DNA of 10,728 bases from JAJXWB01 sp039808645 (GTDB lineage Bacteria; Pseudomonadota; Alphaproteobacteria; Rhizobiales; Beijerinckiaceae). Both the position numbers and the translations under genes were made by a program. This document shows positions 1-5,803 of this stretch, in pieces; position 1 is the first letter of the stretch; each line of letters begins with the position of its first letter. The stretch covers positions 1 through 10,728 of the forward strand of contig JBDHTL010000120.1 in assembly GCA_039808645.1 (NCBI GenBank), given 5' to 3'. The notes beneath the pieces are model-generated. The model was not told the DNA's origin. It saw only the letters and a list, made by a program, of their open reading frames with translations, and ran no database searches.

Positions 1-622
1 GACCGGCTATCTCGACGGCTCGCGCATGGCCAACGCCTTCAACATGCTGCGGCCGACCGATCTCATCTGGTCCTATGTCGTGAACAATTACGTCAAGGGC
101 CAGGCGCCGATGGCCTTCGACCTGCTGACGTGGAATTCCGATTCCACGCGCATGACCCAGGCCAACCATTCCTACTACCTGCGCGAGTGCTATCTGAAGA
201 ACAGCCTCGCCAAGGGCGAGATGGTGATCGACGGCGTGAAGCTCGACGTCTCGAAGGTGAAGATCCCGATCTACGACCTCGCCGCGCGCGAGGACCATAT
301 CGCGCCGGCCAAGTCCGCCTTCAACGGCGCGAAGCTGTTCGGCGGCCCAGTGCGTTACGTGATGGCGGGCTCCGGCCATATCGCGGGCGTCGTCAACCCG
401 CCCTACAAGCCGAAATACCAGCACTGGACCGGCCCCAGGCCGGAAGGCGCGTTCGAGGACTGGGTGAAGGCGGCCAAGGAGACGCCCGGCTCCTGGTGGC
501 CGGACTGGCTCGAATGGATGAAGGCCAATTGCTCCGAAATGGTCCCGGCGCGCGAGCCCGGCGGCGGCAAGCTGCCCGCCCTCGGCGACGCGCCCGGCGA
601 ATATGTGAAGATCCGCTGCTGA
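1..622 (+). CDS. phaC: Class I poly(3-hydroxyalkanoate) synthase PhaC, C-terminal part (5' end outside window)
   Basis: This is the last 206 residues of a PHA synthase, which polymerises (R)-3-hydroxyacyl-CoA into polyester on the surface of cytoplasmic storage granules. Seen: the frame is open from base 2, and the piece carries the ARED-HIAP segment (aspartate codon 293-295) and GSGHIAGVVNPP (histidine codon 377-379). These match the general-base Asp and the His of the Cys-Asp-His triad. Their 28-residue spacing equals that between Asp480 and His508 of the Cupriavidus necator enzyme. The catalytic Cys lies upstream of the window. The Trp-rich tail (GSWWPDWLEWM) and the end near KIRC are typical of class I enzymes. 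The ATG at 26 is internal, not a start. The gene ends at TGA 620-622 and is followed by strong hairpins. I am confident of the family; class I rests on the tail and the absence of class III/IV features. Confidence 0.95.
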   Translation, partial: TGYLDGSRMANAFNMLRPTDLIWSYVVNNYVKGQAPMAFDLLTWNSDSTRMTQANHSYYLRECYLKNSLAKGEMVIDGVKLDVSKVKIPIYDLAAREDHIAPAKSAFNGAKLFGGPVRYVMAGSGHIAGVVNPPYKPKYQHWTGPRPEGAFEDWVKAAKETPGSWWPDWLEWMKANCSEMVPAREPGGGKLPALGDAPGEYVKIRC

Positions 623-658
623 ACGGCGCGACGCGGTTCGCGCCGGAACCATAGCGGC

Positions 659-700
659 GCCGCCCCGTTCTCCTCCGGGGCGGCTGGAGCTTGTGGCTCC
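659..700 (+). terminator. Two adjacent hairpins downstream of phaC, probable terminator
   Basis: A perfect 9-bp stem (GCCGCCCCG at 659-667 with CGGGGCGGC at 676-684, 8-nt loop) is followed at once by a second stem (GGAGC 686-690 with GCTCC 696-700). It lies 36 bp past the phaC stop. There is no clear T run after either stem, so it is not a textbook intrinsic terminator. It may stall polymerase, protect the phaC mRNA 3' end, or form in the leader of the next gene, whose Shine-Dalgarno starts at 708. Confidence 0.5.
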
Positions 701-723
701 GTCATCCGAGGAGACGTTCCCCC

Positions 724-1215
724 ATGACAACGAAATCCTTCGCGGCAGCGGCGACGCTGCTGATCTCTTCCGTTTGCCTGCCGGCGGCGCAGGCGGCGCC
801 GCCGCAAGCGCTGGCTCAGGCCGTGCAGCAGCAAGGAGGCGGCAGCGGCGGAGGCGACGTCTCCGGCGGCGCGCGCCGTTCCGCGCCAGGAGGCGGCGAG
901 ATCAATCGCGGCGCCCAGCCGCAGGGCGGCGCCATGCGTGAGCGCGGCGAAGCGCGTGAGAACGGCGGCATGCGCGAGCGTGGCGAGGCGCGCGAGAGCG
1001 GCATGCGCGAGCGCGGCGACGGATTCCGCGCCGGCGTCAGCGTGCGCGGCGGTCGGGATCGGGTCGGCGTTTACGTGCGCGGCGAGCGGCGCGGCTGGCG
1101 GCGCCACCGTCATGGCGTCCGCGTCTATATCCCCGGGCCGAACTGCCGCACGATCATCGTGCGCAAGCATTTCCGCCACCGGGTGGTCATCAAGAAGATC
1201 CGGCGCTGCCGCTGA
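724..1215 (+). CDS. Small secreted, strongly basic Arg/Glu/Gly repeat protein of unknown function
   Basis: Not recognised as a named family. The 163-residue product has a clear Sec signal peptide: MTTK, a hydrophobic stretch at 5-20, and a probable cleavage after AQA (residues 22-24). Then comes a Gln/Gly/Ser-rich linker (about 33-65) and tandem repeats starting at Met71, Met83 and Met94 (MRERGEARENGG, MRERGEARESG, MRERGDG). The basic tail contains RVYIPGPNC and ends HRVVIKKIRRCR. The only two Cys of the predicted mature protein lie in this tail and could form a disulfide. The start at 724 is chosen because GAGGAGA (708-714) is well spaced and the signal peptide begins there; a TTG at 691 in the same frame would bury the signal. 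It is probably periplasmic or surface-exposed. The high positive charge suggests contact with a polyanion, but that is inference only. It ends 69 bp before the convergent MFS gene. Confidence 0.78.
   Translation: MTTKSFAAAATLLISSVCLPAAQAAPPQALAQAVQQQGGGSGGGDVSGGARRSAPGGGEINRGAQPQGGAMRERGEARENGGMRERGEARESGMRERGDGFRAGVSVRGGRDRVGVYVRGERRGWRRHRHGVRVYIPGPNCRTIIVRKHFRHRVVIKKIRRCR
934..1020 (+). repeat. In-gene tandem repeat encoding MRERGEARE-type units
   Basis: Three consecutive imperfect units begin at 934, 970 and 1003, each encoding MRERG followed by E-A-R-E or D-G. The unit lengths are 36 and 33 bp, with a partial third copy. Nucleotide copies differ mainly at third codon positions (for example CGT/CGC), so the protein repeat is kept while the DNA has drifted. 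Confidence 0.8.
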
Positions 1216-1284
1216 AGCGCCGCGCGGGACACGGCGGCGAGATCCATCGCGTTCCGCGCGCATGCCGCGCCGGGAGCGCCAGCC

Positions 1285-2583
1285 TCACGCCGCGGCCGGG
1301 GCAGGCGCCGCGCCGCCGCTCCGGCGGCCCGCCATCAGGCTGAACACGGCCGCCAGGAAGCAGGCCGCGCCGGCGACCCAGAACGCCGGCGCATAGGTCA
1401 GAAGATAGGTCTTCGACAGGCCGCCGCCGAGCGCGGCCAGCGCCGCGCCGAGCTGGTGCGAGGCGAAGATCCAGCCGAACACCAGGCCGGCCTTCTCGCG
1501 GCCGAACACGGCGCCCGCGAGTTTCACGGTCGGCGGCACGGTGGCGATCCAGTCGAGCCCGTAGAAGATCGCGAAAACCGAGAGGCCGTAAATCGTGAAG
1601 GTCGAGAACGGCAGCCAGATGAGCGAGAGGCCGCGCAACCCGTAGTACCAGAACAGCAGCTTGCGCGAGTCGACCCGGTCCGAAAGGTAGCCGGACGCGA
1701 TCGTGCCGACGAAGTCGAACACGCCCATCATCGCCAGCACCGACGCAGCCGCCACCGCCTGCAGGCCGTAGTCGACGCAGAACGGGATGAAATGCGTCTG
1801 CACGAGGCCGTTGGTCGAAAGGCCGCAGATGAAGAAGGATCCGGCGAGCAGCCAGAAGGACGGAATGCGCGCGGCTTCGCCGAGCGCGCCGAAGGCGCGC
1901 GCGATCGGATTGCCGACGGGCGGCGGGGGCGCAGACTGAGGCGCGTCCGCTTTTTCGCCATAGGCGCGCAAGCCTACATCCGACGGGCGTTCGGCGAGCA
2001 GCAGCAGTACGGCGAAGGCGGCGAGCGCGATCGCCGCGAGCGAGGGGACGAGCGCGAGGCGCCAGCCGTAGCTTTCGATCAGCATGGAGGCGAAGGGCAG
2101 GAAGACGAGTTGGCCTGTCGCCACCGCCGCCGTGAGAATGCCGACGACGAGCCCGCGCTTTTCCGTGAACCAGCGCGTCGAGATGATCGCGGCCAGCACG
2201 AGCGCGGTGAGGCCCGTGCCGAAGCCGATCATCAGCCCCCAGAAGAGAAAGAGCTGCCAGAGGCTCGTCATGACGAGCGAGCCGGCGAGCCCGGCGAAGA
2301 CGAGCGCCTGCGCCGCGAACATGACGCGCCGGGCGCCGTACTTTTCGATCAGCGCGGCCGAGAACGGCCCCATGAGTCCGAACAGGGCGAAACGGACCGC
2401 CATGGCCCAGGAAATCTGCGCCGTGTCCCAGCCGAACTCCTTCGACAGCGGAAGAATGAACGCGCCGGGCAGGCCGACCGCGCCCGCCATGACCAGCGCG
2501 GAGAAGAAGGTCGCGGCGATGACGATCCAGCCGTAATGCACGCCGCGACGGGACAGTGCGGAGGCGAGCGTGGCAGCGAGCAT
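1285..2583 (-). CDS. MFS transporter, monocarboxylate/OFA-like
   Basis: The 432-residue inner-membrane protein has about 12 hydrophobic segments in two halves, separated by a polar, proline-rich loop (about 200-240). The MFS motif A between TM2 and TM3 is visible as GPFSAALIEKYGARR (72-86), and a degenerate second copy, GYLSDRVDSRK (298-308), marks the second half. RWFTEKRGLVVGI (137-149) resembles oxalate/formate-antiporter and monocarboxylate-type members. The length is normal for the superfamily. The start at 2583 has GGGGA (2593-2589) five bases upstream on the minus strand. The substrate cannot be read from the sequence. The gene is divergent from a TetR regulator with paired operators over its promoter, a common layout for drug or metabolite exporters, so repression by that TetR is likely. 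A small-molecule importer is the alternative. Confidence 0.9.
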   Translation of the reverse strand: MLAATLASALSRRGVHYGWIVIAATFFSALVMAGAVGLPGAFILPLSKEFGWDTAQISWAMAVRFALFGLMGPFSAALIEKYGARRVMFAAQALVFAGLAGSLVMTSLWQLFLFWGLMIGFGTGLTALVLAAIISTRWFTEKRGLVVGILTAAVATGQLVFLPFASMLIESYGWRLALVPSLAAIALAAFAVLLLLAERPSDVGLRAYGEKADAPQSAPPPPVGNPIARAFGALGEAARIPSFWLLAGSFFICGLSTNGLVQTHFIPFCVDYGLQAVAAASVLAMMGVFDFVGTIASGYLSDRVDSRKLLFWYYGLRGLSLIWLPFSTFTIYGLSVFAIFYGLDWIATVPPTVKLAGAVFGREKAGLVFGWIFASHQLGAALAALGGGLSKTYLLTYAPAFWVAGAACFLAAVFSLMAGRRSGGAAPAPAAA

Positions 2584-2626
2584 GGCGATCCCCGGGAGAC
2601 TTGCCGCGCGCGAGGCGCGGGATTAT

Positions 2627-2642
2627 GATGACAATCGTCATC
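2627..2642. promoter_or_regulatory. TetR-type operator 1 (perfect palindrome)
   Basis: GATGACAATCGTCATC is a perfect 6-4-6 inverted repeat in the spacer between the MFS gene and tetR. The size and symmetry suit a TetR-family dimer. It lies at and just after the predicted MFS transcription start. Assignment to the adjacent TetR is inferred from position. Confidence 0.65.
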
Positions 2643-2645
2643 TTT

Positions 2646-2675
2646 ATTTGATGATGACCGTCATCGTCATGTCAA
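2646..2675 (-). promoter_or_regulatory. Predicted sigma-70 promoter of the MFS gene
   Basis: On the minus strand a perfect TTGACA (-35, 2675-2670) is followed after 18 bp by TCAAAT (-10, 2651-2646, four of six matches to TATAAT). Transcription would begin near 2639, giving a leader of about 55 nt. One of the two operator-like palindromes fills the spacer and the other overlaps the predicted start, as expected for a repressed promoter. Another -10-like hexamer, CATAAT (2627-2622), lacks a good -35. Confidence 0.55.
2650..2665. promoter_or_regulatory. TetR-type operator 2 (imperfect copy of operator 1)
   Basis: GATGATGACCGTCATC matches operator 1 at 13 of 16 positions with the same half-site spacing, and starts 23 bp after it, about two helical turns. 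It overlaps a tighter palindrome, GATGAC-C-GTCATC (2653-2665). It sits between the -35 and -10 of the predicted MFS promoter, where bound repressor would exclude RNA polymerase. Confidence 0.6.
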
Positions 2676-2714
2676 GACCGGGAAGGCCGGCCGCGATCAC
2701 GAAACGGAGAGCGA

Positions 2715-3290
2715 ATGCGCCTCACCAGGGAAAAGGCGGCGGAAAACCGGGCCAGGGTGATCGACGCCGCGCTCGGCCTGTTCCAGCGCCGCGGCTTTTC
2801 CGGCGTCGGCGTCGCCGAATTGATGGGCGCGGCCGGCCTCACTCACGGCGGCTTCTACAATCATTTCGAGTCGAAAACGGCGCTCGAGGTCGAGGCCTGC
2901 TCGCTCGCGTTCCAGCGCGCGCTCGCCGCCATCGGCAAGGTGGCGGCAAAGCCCGCCGGCGCCGAGCGCCGCGCCGCCATGCGGCTCTACGTCGAGCGCT
3001 ATCTGTCGCAACGCGCCCGCGACGCCGGCGGCGCGCGCTGCCCGATGGTCGCCTTCGGAACCGACGTCTCGCGCGAGAGCCGCGAGGTTCAGGCGCGTTA
3101 CGCCGAAGGCCTGCGCGGCTACATCGACATGATGGCGCAAGCGCTGGAAAGCGATCGGTCCGCCGCTCATGCGACCATCGCCGAAATGGTCGGCGCCCTC
3201 TCGCTCGCCCGCAGCGTGGCGCGCGAGGACCGCGCGCTGTCGGACGGCATTCTGGAGGCGGCGAAGGCGCGCGTGCTGGCGCGCTTGTAG
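2715..3290 (+). CDS. TetR/AcrR-family transcriptional regulator
   Basis: The 191-residue protein has the usual TetR length. The N-terminal DNA-binding domain (about 8-55) shows RVIDAALGLFQRRGFSGVGV, with a helix-turn-helix ending in LTHGGFYNHFESKTAL (42-57), the family hallmark. The ligand domain includes RCPMVAFGTDVSRES with a single conserved-looking Cys109, and an all-helical tail. TetR proteins of this type usually repress a neighbouring gene until a small molecule binds. GGAGA (2706-2710) precedes the ATG by four bases. It is divergent from the MFS gene with two operator-like palindromes between them, so repression of the transporter, and possibly of itself, is the likely role. The ligand is unknown. 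A 109-bp palindromic repeat starts 4 bp after its stop. Confidence 0.92.
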   Translation: MRLTREKAAENRARVIDAALGLFQRRGFSGVGVAELMGAAGLTHGGFYNHFESKTALEVEACSLAFQRALAAIGKVAAKPAGAERRAAMRLYVERYLSQRARDAGGARCPMVAFGTDVSRESREVQARYAEGLRGYIDMMAQALESDRSAAHATIAEMVGALSLARSVAREDRALSDGILEAAKARVLARL

Positions 3291-3293
3291 GAC

Positions 3294-3402
3294 CGTCATT
3301 GCGAGGAGCGCCGGTGAAACCGCAATGCGTTTCATCTGTAGCGACGAAGCAATCCAGAGCCGGGTTGCGATTCTGGATTGCTTCGCTGCGCTCGCAATGA
3401 CG
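3294..3402. repeat. 109-bp palindromic dispersed intergenic repeat
   Basis: The element is bounded by CGTCATTGCGAG (3294-3305) and its exact complement CTCGCAATGACG (3391-3402). Inside, GAAGCAATCCAGA (3346-3358) pairs with TCTGGATTGCTTC (3372-3384), and GAAAC/GTTTC (3316-3320, 3329-3333) forms a smaller arm. The RNA would fold as a branched structure. From memory, elements with these termini and the 'GAAGCAATCCAGA' arm are repeated many times in Bradyrhizobium and related genomes, where their minus-strand translation (VIASAAKQS...WIASS) often pollutes protein predictions. It probably ends tetR transcription or stabilises its 3' end. Only one copy is present here. Confidence 0.85.
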
Positions 3403-3412
3403 ACCAGGCTCA

Positions 3413-3441
3413 TTGCAACGCCGAACATCCCAACGCATGAT
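3413..3441 (+). promoter_or_regulatory. Possible promoter of the quinone oxidoreductase gene
   Basis: TTGCAA (3413-3418) and CATGAT (3436-3441) are separated by 17 bp, each matching four of six sigma-70 consensus bases. They lie after the palindromic repeat and 42 bp before the ATG. If real, the gene is transcribed independently of tetR. The match is weak. Confidence 0.3.
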
Positions 3442-3483
3442 CGCCCCATTCGCGCGAAGACGGCGCAACGGATGGGGAAACAC

Positions 3484-4455
3484 ATGGTCAAGGCGATACG
3501 CGTTCATCAGACAGGCGGGCCGGAAGTCCTCAAATACGAGGACGTCGAAATTCCGGCGCCGGGCAAGGGCGAAATCCAGATCCGCCAGCACGCCATCGGC
3601 GTGAACTTCCTCGACGTCTATTATCGCACGGGCTCCTATCCCACACCCCTGCCCTATACGCCGGGCAACGAAGGCGCGGGCGAGGTGATCGCGCTCGGCA
3701 AGGGCGTGACGAATTTCAAGGTCGGCGATCGCGTCGCCTATTCCGGCCCGCTCGGCGGCTATGCGGAAGTGCGCAACCTGCCGGCGGCCCTCGGCGTGAA
3801 ACTGCCGAAGAACGTCTCCTATGAAACGGCCGCCGGCCTGATGCTCAAGGGCCTGACCGCGCAATACCTGCTGCGCCAGACCTACAAGGTGAAGGAAGGC
3901 GACACGATCCTCGTTCATGCGGCTGCCGGCGGCGTCGGCTCGATCCTCTGCCAATGGGGCAAGGCTTTGGGCGCCAATGTCATCGGCACGGTCGGATCGG
4001 CCGAGAAAGCCAAGCTCGCCAAGAAATTCGGCGCCAAGCACGTCATTCTCTACCGCGAGGAGGATTTCGCGGCGCGCGTGAAGGAAATCACCAAGGGCAA
4101 GCTGTGCGAAGTCGTCTACGACGGCGTCGGCAAGGCGACTTTCCCCGCCTCGCTCGATTGCCTGAAGCCGTTCGGAACCTTCGCGAGCTTCGGCTCCGCG
4201 TCTGGTCCGGTCGACGCCTTCAACCTCGGCCTGCTCGGCCAGAAGGGCTCGCTCTTCGCCACGCGGCCGACGCTGTTCACCTTCCTCGCCGACCGCGCGC
4301 GGCTCGAAAAGATGGCCAAGGACCTTTTCAAGGTCGTCGCCGACGGCGTGGTCAAGATCCCGATCACCGGCCGCTACAAGCTGGCCGACGCCGAACAGGC
4401 GCATCGCGACCTGCAGGGCCGCGAGACCACCGGCATGGTGATTCTGACGCCGTAA
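3484..4455 (+). CDS. qor: Zinc-independent NADPH:quinone oxidoreductase, MDR superfamily
   Basis: The 323-residue protein is close to Escherichia coli Qor in length and plan. The N-terminal GroES-like domain has GGPEVLKYEDVEIPAPGKGE and GVNFLDVYYRTGSYP (about 42-56), followed by PYTPGNEGAGEV. The Rossmann domain carries HAAAGGVG (about 144-151), the nucleotide-binding AxxGxxG form of the quinone-reductase branch. The structural and catalytic zinc ligands of alcohol dehydrogenases are absent. The expected reaction is one- or two-electron reduction of quinones, or of related enones, with NADPH in the cytoplasm. The start at 3484 has GGGG (3474-3477) six bases upstream; an in-frame ATG at 3472 is possible but overlaps that site. 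The neighbouring TetR gene suggests, but does not prove, a role in coping with electrophiles. Confidence 0.92.
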   Translation: MVKAIRVHQTGGPEVLKYEDVEIPAPGKGEIQIRQHAIGVNFLDVYYRTGSYPTPLPYTPGNEGAGEVIALGKGVTNFKVGDRVAYSGPLGGYAEVRNLPAALGVKLPKNVSYETAAGLMLKGLTAQYLLRQTYKVKEGDTILVHAAAGGVGSILCQWGKALGANVIGTVGSAEKAKLAKKFGAKHVILYREEDFAARVKEITKGKLCEVVYDGVGKATFPASLDCLKPFGTFASFGSASGPVDAFNLGLLGQKGSLFATRPTLFTFLADRARLEKMAKDLFKVVADGVVKIPITGRYKLADAEQAHRDLQGRETTGMVILTP

Positions 4456-4499
4456 CGAAACTGCCTCCTGCGGCCCGCCGCCGCAGATTGATCGGATAG

Positions 4500-4543
4500 T
4501 CTCCCGGCCTGCCCTCGATCGCGCTATCTAGGGCGCCGGGAGA
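4500..4543 (+). promoter_or_regulatory. Inverted repeat covering the Shine-Dalgarno of the UbiH-like gene
   Basis: TCTCCCGG (4500-4507) pairs exactly with CCGGGAGA (4536-4543), and inside it GCCCT (4511-4515) pairs with AGGGC (4530-4534). The 3' arm contains GGGAGA, the ribosome-binding site of the gene starting at 4552. In an mRNA starting upstream of 4500 this would hide the site. A hexamer TATCTA (4525-4530), resembling a -10 box, lies in the inner arm; a transcript starting from it (near 4537) would lack the hairpin. Confidence 0.5.
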
Positions 4544-4551
4544 TTTCATTC

Positions 4552-5790
4552 ATGGCCACAGCAGCGGCTCCGCAAACCCATTTCGACGTTCTCGTCGCCG
4601 GCGCCGGCGCGTCCGGCCTGATCGCGGCCATCGCGCTCGCGCGCGCGGGCCATTCGATCGCCCTGGTCGGCAAGACGCCCGGCCCCCTGCCCGGCCGCAC
4701 AGTCGCGCTGTTCGAGGGCTCGCTGCGCCATCTCGACGATCTCGGCCTGCGCGAGCCGCTCGAGGAAATCTCGGCCATCGTGAAAGGCATCAGGATCATC
4801 GACGACACGTCGTCGATCTTCCGCCCGCCGCCGGCGCTCTTCACCTCGGACGAGATCGGGCTCGAGGCGTTCGGCCTCAACGTGCCCAACGACGACATCG
4901 TCGCCATGCTCACGAAGGTCGTCGCCGGCATGCGCGAGATCACGCGCTTCGAGGCTTTCGTCACGGGCTACGATTTCCGCGACGATGGCGTGACCGCGCG
5001 GCTCGACGACGGGCGCGCGATCGAATGCGCCGTCGTCGTCGCGGGCGACGGCCGCAACTCGCCGGCGCGCAAGGCGGCGGGCATCGAGATCAAGGAATGG
5101 TCCTACCCGCAGACGGCGATCACCGGCATCCTGCGCCACCGCCGCCCGCACGACGACATCACGACCGAATTCCACACGCGCCACGGGCCCTTCACCTTCG
5201 TGCCCATGCCCTCGACGGCGAAGGCGCCGCGCCGTTCAAGCCTCGTCTGGCTCATGCCGCCCGACGAGGCGAAGCGCCGCATGGCCTTGAAGCCGCGCGA
5301 ACTCGCCGCCGAGATCGAGGACCAGTCGCACTATCGCTATGGCGCGATCGAGATCGAGGGAACGCTCGGCGCCTTCCCGATGGCCGGCATGCGCACGCTG
5401 AAGGTGAGCGGCCCGCGCCTCATGCTGGTGGGCGAAGCCTGCCACGTCTTTCCGCCGCTCGGCGCGCAGGGCCTCAATCTCGGCATCCGCGATTCCTCCG
5501 ACGCCGCGCTCGCGCTCGACAGCGTCGACCTCACAAATCCGCAGGCCATAGCGGCGGCTGTCGCGGAATACGAAAAATCGCGGCGCGCCGACATCGACAT
5601 CCGCACGCGCGGCGTCGACATTCTCAACCGCACGCTGCTCGCCGATTTCCTGCCCGTGGATTTTTTGCGCGGCGTGGGTCTCGCAGCCGTCACGGCCATC
5701 GGTCCGCTGCGCCGCGCCATCCTGCGCGAGGGAGTCGAGCCGACGCTGGCGCGCACGCTCGCGCATTTCGCGCCGGGTTCGCGAGGCTAG
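4552..5790 (+). CDS. UbiH/UbiF-family FAD-dependent aromatic hydroxylase
   Basis: The 412-residue flavoprotein is of the PHBH fold used in ubiquinone ring hydroxylation (UbiH/UbiF/UbiI/UbiL). Seen: an N-terminal FAD-binding GAGASG (17-22); the DG motif, AGDGRNSPARKAAGI (164-178), for FAD/NADPH; and the GD-type motif VGEACHVFPPLGAQGLNLG (293-311), whose PPLGAQGLN core is very typical of the UbiH group. The first motif residue pair is Gly-Glu rather than the usual Gly-Asp. No signal peptide is present; family members act at the cytoplasmic face of the membrane with the Ubi complex. GGGAGA (4538-4543) supports the ATG at 4552. Which ring position it hydroxylates cannot be told, because alphaproteobacterial members such as UbiL have broadened specificity. 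A hydroxylase outside ubiquinone synthesis is possible. It follows qor by 96 bp on the same strand, so co-transcription is possible. Confidence 0.87.
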   Translation: MATAAAPQTHFDVLVAGAGASGLIAAIALARAGHSIALVGKTPGPLPGRTVALFEGSLRHLDDLGLREPLEEISAIVKGIRIIDDTSSIFRPPPALFTSDEIGLEAFGLNVPNDDIVAMLTKVVAGMREITRFEAFVTGYDFRDDGVTARLDDGRAIECAVVVAGDGRNSPARKAAGIEIKEWSYPQTAITGILRHRRPHDDITTEFHTRHGPFTFVPMPSTAKAPRRSSLVWLMPPDEAKRRMALKPRELAAEIEDQSHYRYGAIEIEGTLGAFPMAGMRTLKVSGPRLMLVGEACHVFPPLGAQGLNLGIRDSSDAALALDSVDLTNPQAIAAAVAEYEKSRRADIDIRTRGVDILNRTLLADFLPVDFLRGVGLAAVTAIGPLRRAILREGVEPTLARTLAHFAPGSRG

Positions 5791-5803
5791 CTGTAATCGG
5801 GCG

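Noticed and set aside
26..622. Independent 198-residue alpha/beta-hydrolase gene starting at ATG 26
   Set aside because: The frame is open to the window edge and continues the PHA synthase sequence upstream; there is no ribosome-binding site before 26 and the catalytic Cys part is missing.
1222..1259. Hairpin GCGCGGGAC/GTTCCGCGC between the secreted protein gene and the MFS gene
   Set aside because: It has a 20-nt loop, one G-U pair and no T run. It could be a convergent terminator, but this level of pairing is expected by chance in such GC-rich DNA.
403..1263. A 286-codon minus-strand frame across the phaC end and the secreted protein gene
   Set aside because: It is antisense to phaC and to a gene with a good ribosome-binding site and signal peptide, and its translation is Ala/Arg low complexity.
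1456..2628. A 390-codon open frame antisense to the MFS gene
   Set aside because: The MFS frame has clear membrane segments and motifs, while this one is a Glu/Arg-rich shadow.
2697..3491. A minus-strand frame with the peptide VIASAAKQS
   Set aside because: This peptide is the translated palindromic repeat at 3294-3402; the remainder is antisense to tetR.
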